Shown: positions 24,784 to 30,263 of the stretch, piece by piece
Position numbering within the stretch: position 1 is the first letter of the stretch
How the letters are laid out: every line of letters starts with the position of its first letter
Origin: JBLHKE01 sp047619485
GTDB taxonomy: Bacteria; Verrucomicrobiota; Verrucomicrobiia; Verrucomicrobiales; DEV007
DNA length: 30,263 bases
NCBI GenBank assembly: GCA_047619485.1
Contig: JBLHKE010000011.1
Location: 1 to 30,263 of the forward strand
Reading direction: 5' to 3'
Made by a program: the position numbers and the translations under genes
The notes under the pieces: generated by a model
Told to the model about the DNA's origin: nothing
What the model saw: the letters and a program-made list of their open reading frames with translations, nothing else
The model's database searches: none

Positions 24784-26629
24784 TTCCTTCAGCGATCAAG
24801 CGCCGGATGGCGGTCAGGTTTCGCTGGGCATCGACGTGGCGGGGTTGGATCTTCAGAGCTTGTTCGAGATAAAAAACAGCTTGGGGAAGTTGCCCTTGTT
24901 GGGCGAGCGCGATTCCCATGTGGGCATGGATATTGGCGGATTGGGGGCTTAGCACCAGCGCCTTCTCAAGGTAAATCTGTGCCGCGGGCCAGCGCTTCAG
25001 GTCGAGCAACAACTGACCCAAGATCGCATGGCTCTTTTTGTCTCGCGGATCGTTCTCGATCGCCTGCTCGAAATGGCCAACGGCTTCGGCCATTTTTCCG
25101 AGCTGGGCAAGGAGGGTGCCCAGATTGGCATGGGCTCGTCCGTAATCGGACTGAACACGCAGCGCCTCACGGAAACTGGCTTCTGCCAGCGCGAATTTCT
25201 GCTGTCTGATATAGGATATTCCTAGGTTGTTATGGGGCGCGGCATTCTCGGGAAACAATTCGATCAGCGCCCGATTCTCAGCCTCGGCAGTTTCTGAGAA
25301 ACCGCCCTGTTGCAAGTAGGTTGCAAAGCGGTAGCGCGCCTCAAATTGGTTGCGTCGGCGCGACACCGTCGCGACCGGCAGCGTGCGTCCGGCGATCGGG
25401 GCGGAGCGGGCAAATCGCTCGATCAGCGTGCCTTGCGAATGCTTTCTGTCGGCCGCCAGATCGTCGATGTTCAAAGGCCCCTTGTAGATGACGGCGATAC
25501 GACCATCCGCGTCGATCAAAAAGCTGACGGGGACCGGCAACGGCTGCGAACTCGTAATCTGGTAATCGTGGACGGATTGCAAATAGCTGATCAGCTCCCG
25601 CGTCGCGCGACCGTTGGTAAAGGGAAGATTCAGACGCTTGGCAAGTTTCCGCGCGGCGGGAGCAGTCGGGCTGTCATCCTCCAGACCGTCCACAGCCAAG
25701 GCAATGATCTCGATGCCCGCGTCGCTAAGCTCGCGCTGCCGCTCGGCCATTTCCTTCAACTCGGCCACACATGGCACGCACCAGCTCGCCCACAGATTTA
25801 GCAAAACTGCTTTGCCTTGTCCGACTGGAAGCGCTTGGCTTTCGCCGGCGAAGGTCTGGTAGCTCAAGTTCACCATCGGCAGCAAGGCTGTCAGCGGGAT
25901 GCGGGCGCTGCTGTCCGCGGCGGGCAAGCTGACCGGAACGGCCGAGATTGCGACCTCGCGTTGTTCTGTTCCGACCTGCTCAGCCTCACCGCTGCCCTGG
26001 ACGAGCCGATAGCGATGATCCACCTCCAGGCCGGTGAATGTTTCCGTCTCCCCGCCTGGCCATCGCACACTTACCGATTCGATTGTCTCCGCGCTGCCCA
26101 GCCCGAAATGCACCCACTTGCTGGATTGTGAGAGGAAAGAATCTCCGGCCCGCAGCGTCTTGATCAGCGGCGGTCGTGTTGGCGTTGGCACGGGCGACGG
26201 CCCGTCGGCAAGAACGATCTCGACTCGCGCGCCGATCGCGTCGCGGTTGGTGGTTTCGCCAGTGCCCTGCAGACGCAATGTCAGATGGTGGTTGTCCGAC
26301 GGGACATCGTTGCGGAAAAACCGCAGCCGCGGGGCGGTGCGATTCGAAATCCACACGTCGAGGTCACCGTCATGATCCCAGTCGACTGTGACCAGTGCTC
26401 GTCCGTCGTCCGGCAAGTCGATTCCCGAACTTGCCGAGATGTTGGCGAAGCGGGCGACAGGTTCAGTTGTCCCGCCCTCGGCCGAACCCGCCGCGGTGTT
26501 GAGGAACAGGCAGTTCCGCTCGCGGCCGCTATAGGAGCGTCCACGGCGCATCAAATCACCGAAGGTTGCGTTGGCTCGATCAAACTCACCCGATTTCGCC
26601 TCCCCGGCCACGTTGAGCGATTGCGACAC
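24779..26629 (-). CDS. ASPIC/UnbV–TlpA-like thioredoxin–TPR part of TGA-interrupted propeller protein
   Basis: This frame is the exact continuation of 26651-28573 after one TGA; the GTG at 26629 is only the first possible restart, and seven sense codons (SFYWRQV) lie between. In continuous numbering (1264 residues): residue 689 region with NCLFLN and a seventh FG-GAP motif DWDHDGDLD completes the propeller; ASPIC/UnbV is about 761-858 (GARVEIVL, SFLSQSSKWVHFGLG, VRWPGGE); the TlpA/ResA thioredoxin domain is about 888-1043 with WASWCVPCVAE (Cys932, Cys935) and cis-Pro segment PVPVSFLID; TPR repeats are about 1073-1258 (NNLGISYIRQQKFALAEASF, HANLGTLLAQLGKMAEAVGH). TlpA-type domains reduce periplasmic dithiols. 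No signal peptide exists on this half alone, so separate translation would strand a periplasmic-type domain in the cytosol. Confidence 0.82.
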   Translation of the reverse strand: MSQSLNVAGEAKSGEFDRANATFGDLMRRGRSYSGRERNCLFLNTAAGSAEGGTTEPVARFANISASSGIDLPDDGRALVTVDWDHDGDLDVWISNRTAPRLRFFRNDVPSDNHHLTLRLQGTGETTNRDAIGARVEIVLADGPSPVPTPTRPPLIKTLRAGDSFLSQSSKWVHFGLGSAETIESVSVRWPGGETETFTGLEVDHRYRLVQGSGEAEQVGTEQREVAISAVPVSLPAADSSARIPLTALLPMVNLSYQTFAGESQALPVGQGKAVLLNLWASWCVPCVAELKEMAERQRELSDAGIEIIALAVDGLEDDSPTAPAARKLAKRLNLPFTNGRATRELISYLQSVHDYQITSSQPLPVPVSFLIDADGRIAVIYKGPLNIDDLAADRKHSQGTLIERFARSAPIAGRTLPVATVSRRRNQFEARYRFATYLQQGGFSETAEAENRALIELFPENAAPHNNLGISYIRQQKFALAEASFREALRVQSDYGRAHANLGTLLAQLGKMAEAVGHFEQAIENDPRDKKSHAILGQLLLDLKRWPAAQIYLEKALVLSPQSANIHAHMGIALAQQGQLPQAVFYLEQALKIQPRHVDAQRNLTAIRRLIAEGN

Positions 26630-26653
26630 GACCTGCCGCCAATAGAAACTTCA
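26620..26653 (-). promoter_or_regulatory. In-frame TGA with SECIS-like hairpin (candidate selenocysteine recoding site)
   Basis: TGA lies at 26653-26651. The apical loop GGUCG (26633-26629) starts 17 nt after it. The stem is AUUG (26643-26640) with CAAU (26623-26620), a bulged G at 26639, then CGGCA (26638-26634) with UGUCG (26628-26624), including one G·U pair. The E. coli fdhF SECIS has a GGUC loop, a 5'-side bulge and 18 nt between UGA and loop. The structure was found by hand and not scored. Confidence 0.6.
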
Positions 26654-28573
26654 CAAGTCGCCCGGGTCATCGCCGGTGATATTACCGTTGGCGACCACCA
26701 GGTCCTGCCAGCCATTGTTGTTGATATCCACAAAGCTAGTCCCCCAGGCCCAGCGGGCCCTGGCCACGCCAGCGGCTTCGCTCACGTCCCCGAACGAGCC
26801 GTCGTCGAGCCGCCTCATTAGGGTACTGCCGCGTGCGAATCGTTGCAGCCGCGTCCTTACTTCTTGTGGCGCATCCGGCTTGAACTGCTGCTGGAAGGTG
26901 ATGCGGTTTCCGGCCGCCGAGAACATGTTGCTGACGTAGACGTCCATCTGACCGTCGCGATCATAGTCTCCCCAGGTGACAGCCATTCCAGACGCGCTGT
27001 CCTCGACACCTGATTCAGCTGCGACATCAATGAAGCTATGCTTGCCCTGCTCGGGTCCGGCGTCGTTGCGGTAGAGGTTGTTGCGCCCGAAGTCATTCGC
27101 GACGTACAGGTCCTGGTCGCCGTCATTGTCGTAGTCTTCCCAAGATGCGGCCAGGCTCCATCGCCCGTTGTTGCTGTCGAGGCCAACCTCGGCCGTCACG
27201 TCGCGGAAGCTAAACTCCTCCGAACGCGTAATTTCGTTACGAAAAAGACTATTGAAACCGCCAACGTTCGAGTCGTGATAAACGAAAGTCCCCCTGACGA
27301 TGCCAACGCCACCCGACTCTGATCCAGCCCCCGCCGACCCGTTGCGCCAATAGGAGCAGGCGTAGAGATCCAAGCGGCCGTCCTCATCGTAGTCTGCCGC
27401 GCTCAACGACATCAGATCGTGAGAGCTAGGCAAAAAGGCGCGGTAGTCGAAATGGCCGTCGCCACGATTGGCTGCCAGCACGACGCCCCCCATCATCGCC
27501 ACGGCAAGGTCCTGGTCACCGTCATTGTCCAGGTCAACCAACAGCGCACTGCGTGAACCCTCTAGCCAATTCACGCCGGCTGCTTCCGAATTATCGCGCA
27601 AGGTGCCGTCGGGATTTTGGACATAGAGCCTGTTGGGCAAGCCGTCCTCCTGGCAGAGGTAGAGATCGTCCAAGCCATCACCGTTGACGTCGCCAAGCGC
27701 CACGCCCGGCATACCCAGCCAGAAGAAATACTGTGCGTCTTGGATGCGTTGCAGCCAATGGCCAAAGCCACGGCCGAGCTGCTGCTGGAACGAAGGATTC
27801 GATCCCAACACCGACTGGGTGCAATCGGAAAATAAAGTGCGTCCGCTGGTGCTGGTGGTCACCTGCTCGAACTCGCTCACGTCGAGTCGTGTGAGGCGCG
27901 GCGGCGAGTCGCCGCTGCCGGTGATCCAGCGCGTGCGCCAAGTCGCATGCTGCTCGATCACGCCGGTTTCCGTGAGGCCTGAGAGTGCTACGTACTGCTG
28001 CGTGGTAAACGAGTTGCCGCTCTCCTGTTCGACGCGAAATACCTTGGGCTCGAAGCGTTTGTCGTCGGCGCCAGCCAGCCGAGTCGCCAGGTCACGCAGT
28101 GCGGCCTCGAACTCGCCGATACCTTGCCGGGGTGTCGCGGCTGGCGGTGTTGTCATGCGCTCGACGCCGAGCGCGGAATCCGAATAGACCAGCTCGGGGG
28201 GGGTCGGTTCTAGCGTATTGAAAGAAAAGTCTGAGCTGACGAACTGTCGAAGCGCCGCGCCGTCAAGCTGCTCGGGATGCAGAATCAATTTGCCGAGTCC
28301 CTTGAGTTGCTCCTTGGCTTGCGCGCTGAGCGCCTCGGTCGGCCAGCCATCGGAGCTGGGATCGTCCAAGCTGTCCATCGGAGGTTCGGGCGGCGACGGC
28401 ACCTGATGCGGTTTGCCTGCCGATGCAACCGATGCGCCGCCATCACCTGAGCGGGTTGCGAAATAGATTGCCACGACCGCCAACGAAGCGATCCCGACGA
28501 GTGCCCAGCGTCGTCCCCGATTCGGCGAGCGCGAACCGGGCTGTTTAGCGGGGCGGTTATCTGGGGATTTCAT
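26651..28573 (-). CDS. FG-GAP propeller N-terminal part of TGA-interrupted TlpA-propeller protein
   Basis: 640 residues from ATG 28573. A single N-terminal anchor is at about 23-40 (WALVGIASLAVVAIYFAT), so the rest is extracytoplasmic. Residues about 85-270 form an uncharacterised alpha/beta domain (ELVYSDSALGVERM, EFEAALRDLATRL, ATWRTRWITG). From about residue 295 come six calcium-type FG-GAP motifs: DVNGDGLDD, DLDNDGDQD, DYDEDGRLD, DYDNDGDQD, DYDRDGQMD, DINNNGWQD. The frame ends …NGNITGDDPGDL-TGA, in the middle of the propeller: a seventh motif lies just after the TGA in the same frame. It is therefore most likely one 1264-residue protein with residue 641 encoded by TGA. TGA is an ordinary stop for several neighbours. 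It is the first gene of the leftward redox cluster. Confidence 0.85.
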   Translation of the reverse strand: MKSPDNRPAKQPGSRSPNRGRRWALVGIASLAVVAIYFATRSGDGGASVASAGKPHQVPSPPEPPMDSLDDPSSDGWPTEALSAQAKEQLKGLGKLILHPEQLDGAALRQFVSSDFSFNTLEPTPPELVYSDSALGVERMTTPPAATPRQGIGEFEAALRDLATRLAGADDKRFEPKVFRVEQESGNSFTTQQYVALSGLTETGVIEQHATWRTRWITGSGDSPPRLTRLDVSEFEQVTTSTSGRTLFSDCTQSVLGSNPSFQQQLGRGFGHWLQRIQDAQYFFWLGMPGVALGDVNGDGLDDLYLCQEDGLPNRLYVQNPDGTLRDNSEAAGVNWLEGSRSALLVDLDNDGDQDLAVAMMGGVVLAANRGDGHFDYRAFLPSSHDLMSLSAADYDEDGRLDLYACSYWRNGSAGAGSESGGVGIVRGTFVYHDSNVGGFNSLFRNEITRSEEFSFRDVTAEVGLDSNNGRWSLAASWEDYDNDGDQDLYVANDFGRNNLYRNDAGPEQGKHSFIDVAAESGVEDSASGMAVTWGDYDRDGQMDVYVSNMFSAAGNRITFQQQFKPDAPQEVRTRLQRFARGSTLMRRLDDGSFGDVSEAAGVARARWAWGTSFVDINNNGWQDLVVANGNITGDDPGDL

Positions 28574-28598
28574 GGAAGAGGGACATTCAGAAAGAGTC

Positions 28599-28630
28599 GG
28601 TGATAGATATCACGCGATCAGAATATCACC
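28599..28630. promoter_or_regulatory. Candidate operator upstream of TlpA-propeller gene
   Basis: A 14-base palindrome, GTGATA-GA-TATCAC (28600-28613), lies 26 bases upstream of the ATG. A further half-site, TATCACC at 28624-28630, forms a second inverted repeat with GGTGATA at 28599. It could be a regulator site or a 5'-UTR hairpin; the regulator is unknown. Confidence 0.4.
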
Positions 28631-28683
28631 GAAAATTTTCTTTTTCACGAGCGATTTTCAGATTCGCGCGCTCGTCCGATGTG

Positions 28684-28755
28684 GCAGTCCGACGGAGACT
28701 GCGAAAGGCCACCTCCTTTGGGAGGCGGCTGTGGTAGCTGCGCGCGCAAGCGCGT
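28684..28755. repeat. Cluster of three hairpins (REP-like)
   Basis: GCAGTC/GACTGC (28684-28689, 28697-28702), CCTCC-TTTG-GGAGG (28712-28725) and CGCG-N6-CGCG (28741-28754) follow each other in the gap between the PEP-CTERM gene and the TlpA-propeller gene. The compact series of GC-rich hairpins suggests a repetitive extragenic element. Confidence 0.45.
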
Positions 28756-28770
28756 GATTTGCTCCGGAGG

Positions 28771-28810
28771 CAAAACAAACGGGGCGGCCTAGAAATTAGG
28801 CCGCCCCGTT
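28771..28810 (-). terminator. Rho-independent terminator of PEP-CTERM gene
   Basis: A perfect 14-base stem, AACGGGGCGGCCTA (28778-28791) and TAGGCCGCCCCGTT (28797-28810), with a 5-base loop. On the minus strand it is followed by a T-rich tract (TTTGTTTT). It begins 30 bases after the gene's stop. Confidence 0.9.
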
Positions 28811-28839
28811 AAAAATGTGAAATAATCTAGGAATCTCTG

Positions 28840-29604
28840 CTACTTGCGACCGCGGCGGCGCAGGATGAACGCGAGTCCAACGAGGCCGAGAAGACCAAGG
28901 GCGGACGGCTCAGGAACCGCTACAACCGCATTGGGGTCGAGCCTGACTTCTTCCAAGCGAGTCCAGCCCCAGCTGCCGTCATCGTCCTCGTAGAAGTCCA
29001 ACTGGTAGTTATCGGTTGTGCTGACGCCGGCGCCAGTCAAATCAGCTAGGGTGAGTGAGGTGGTTTGGGTAGCACCGCCCTGCGCGGTATGAAAGAAAAC
29101 CGCATCGTAGTTCCCGGTGCTCAGGTTGAGCAAAGCGACACCTTTCTGACCGGCGTTCGTGGTGAGTCCCGCTATAATTGCAGCTCGGTTCAAAGGATCT
29201 GCGCTTCCCTCTTGGTTGCCATTAGCAGCATGGAAATCGATCTCGAGCACCGGGTCGATCGCATCGACAGTGGCAAAATTGATAGCCGGTGACGTGGCGA
29301 TGAAAGTGGCGTGGGCACCATCGTGAGCCCTGATAGTGCTTCCGGTCGTGTTGATACCACCGAAATAGGCGTCGATTCCGTCGCCAGCTACTTGAGCGGC
29401 TTCAAGCCCGTTGCCAGCAAGCCAGCCCTCACCTTGAACAGTGGTCCAGCCGTTATAGCCAGCTCCCCCTGCCACACCCTCTGGGGCGCTAGTGAAGTCC
29501 CAAATGGTAGTAACGGCAGCACTCACCGAGGTGGCACTGAAAGTAAAAGAAACCACCGCTAACGCAGACAGTTTGGTGAGGAGAATTTTGAAGCTGTTCA
29601 TCAT
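28840..29604 (-). CDS. PEP-CTERM sorting domain protein
   Basis: 254 residues. The signal peptide is at 5-30 (LTKLSALAVVSFTFSATSVSA). A beta-rich body follows (TTIWDFTSAPEGVAGG, PVLEIDFHAANG, YQLDFYEDDDGSWGW). The C-terminal sorting signal is VPEPSALGLLGLVGLAF followed by ILRRRGRK. Such proteins are processed by an exosortase (EpsH/XrtA type) and end up in or around the outer envelope or exopolysaccharide. No exosortase lies in the window. The body resembles small Verrucomicrobiota PEP-CTERM proteins of unknown function. A second ATG (29601) follows directly. It is transcribed alone, with its own strong terminator. Confidence 0.9.
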   Translation of the reverse strand: MMNSFKILLTKLSALAVVSFTFSATSVSAAVTTIWDFTSAPEGVAGGAGYNGWTTVQGEGWLAGNGLEAAQVAGDGIDAYFGGINTTGSTIRAHDGAHATFIATSPAINFATVDAIDPVLEIDFHAANGNQEGSADPLNRAAIIAGLTTNAGQKGVALLNLSTGNYDAVFFHTAQGGATQTTSLTLADLTGAGVSTTDNYQLDFYEDDDGSWGWTRLEEVRLDPNAVVAVPEPSALGLLGLVGLAFILRRRGRK

Positions 29605-30240
29605 TGTCTTTGTTTTTCAGGGGAGGTTACCCAATTTTCTATTCGAGTGTTAAATTGCCCATTTATTGCGCTGGGTTTTGGCGATCATAGCTAAGTAGCG
29701 GGTATTTCAGCAAGGAAATGATGAACTTTTTCTCAATCCAACATTGGCACCAAAATCATACACGCACCCCACTTATAATAAGCGCATTAGAACCAAGTAG
29801 GCAGATCTGCCCATGAGTTTTTTGGATCATTGGGGAGTTGTTGGCTCCCAAAAATGCGAAAACGCCCCTCCTCCGGCTCCTTTCAATCAATGCCCCCCCA
29901 GCCTAGACTGAATGGCATGAACCGCTGCGGCATCGAGGATTTCTTAAGGGCACCTCCGAAAACCTCATGCGGGCTGGAGCTTGATCAAATCCCCGCTGTC
30001 TTCGTTGCTAAAGCGCCCACTATCACCAGATAGCTTAGCGTTTATCGCCTCGCCAGCGGGAATTTTCTCTGCGCCCCATTTCCACAGCAGGTTTCCGGAG
30101 GTGCCCTTAAGGTTTCCAAGTTCAATGAATCCGGACTGAAAACCCACTTTCACCGTAGCCTAGGAGCCTGTCGGACTTAGAGGATTCGAGCAAAACGTTT
30201 TAGAATTCCGATCCAGATCCGTTTGCTGGGGAGGATTTAA
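29605..30240. other. Non-coding right-hand interval
   Basis: 636 bases. It contains element B copy 2 (29948-30106) and an insertion-sequence-like end from about 30164. In 29605-29947 I see no gene; it should contain the PEP-CTERM promoter (leftward), but no clear promoter boxes can be named. Confidence 0.5.
29948..30106 (-). mobile_element. Element B copy 2: non-autonomous (MITE-like) element, 159 bp
   Basis: Same 159-base length and 18-base terminal inverted repeats as copy 1, in reverse orientation, with two differences. It is flanked by TTAA on both sides (29944-29947 and 30107-30110), consistent with a duplicated TA-containing target. Confidence 0.83.
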
Positions 30241-30263
30241 ATGGATTTAATGACGATTCAGCG
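30164..30263 (+). mobile_element. Possible left end of an insertion sequence, cut by window edge
   Basis: GAGCCTGTCGGACTTAGAGG at 30164 resembles the terminal repeats of many bacterial insertion sequences (GAGCCTGTCGGA type). About 77 bases inside is a strong ribosome-binding site and ATG. The other end lies outside the window. Confidence 0.45.
30241..30263 (+). CDS. Start of a gene, probably transposase, cut by window edge
   Basis: GGGGAGG (30228-30234) lies 6 bases before ATG 30241, the clearest Shine-Dalgarno in the window. Only MDLMTIQ is visible. A transposase is inferred from the insertion-sequence-like end just upstream; the coding part itself is too short to identify. Confidence 0.4.

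Noticed and set aside
26629..26653. Two independent genes with coupled restart at GTG 26629
   Set aside because: The seventh propeller motif lies after the TGA, the second half has no export signal, and the frame is continuous through the intervening codons; kept only as a less likely alternative.

Overview
The window looks like accessory chromosomal DNA from a GC-rich member of the Planctomycetota–Verrucomicrobiota–Chlamydiota group, most likely a Verrucomicrobiota. The signs are a DUF1552 protein, a PEP-CTERM protein, lamin-tail/CotH and FG-GAP/ASPIC giants, Tat-exported Gfo/Idh/MocA oxidoreductases, GntR/LacI-hybrid regulators and SASA esterases. This assignment rests on family content only. 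I see no rRNA, tRNA or CRISPR array.

Layout. Positions 1-1529 (+) hold the 3' end of a DUF1552 gene and an SGNH hydrolase. Positions 1839-6989 (+) hold a 1716-residue secreted lamin-tail/CotH protein. Positions 7216-9755 (-) hold a cytochrome P450 and an MFS exporter that overlap by ATGA. Positions 9771-13497 hold a transposon-derived short element (element A), a frameshifted remnant of a secreted protein, and two paralogous regulators (-) separated by a second short element (element B). Positions 13628-20155 (+) hold a co-linear set: YdjY-like protein, SASA esterase, TPR/zinc-peptidase gene and Tat-exported oxidoreductase. The peptidase gene is broken by a second copy of element A. Positions 20214-28573 (-) hold an extracytoplasmic redox/copper-type cluster. 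Positions 28840-29604 (-) hold a PEP-CTERM protein with a clear terminator. The right edge has a second copy of element B and what looks like the left end of a full insertion sequence.

The most interesting part is 20214-28573. It encodes a TlpA-like thioredoxin fused to a 7-motif FG-GAP propeller, ASPIC/UnbV and TPR; a beta-helix lipoprotein; a membrane-anchored cytochrome-oxidase-subunit-II-like cupredoxin that has lost most CuA ligands; and a SCO1/SenC copper chaperone fused to another 7-motif FG-GAP propeller and ASPIC domain. TlpA, SCO and CoxB form a known CuA-assembly trio in alphaproteobacteria, so this cluster looks like a propeller-scaffolded variant of that chemistry. The TlpA/propeller gene is interrupted by one in-frame TGA, inside its propeller, followed at once by a hairpin that closely matches a bacterial SECIS (GGUCG apical loop starting 17 nt after UGA). 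It is therefore a candidate for an undescribed selenoprotein family.

Two families of ~157-159 bp non-coding inverted-repeat elements are each present twice, in opposite orientation, with 2-3 differences between copies. Removing one of them (160 bp with its duplicated TTA) exactly restores the peptidase reading frame, so its movement was recent.
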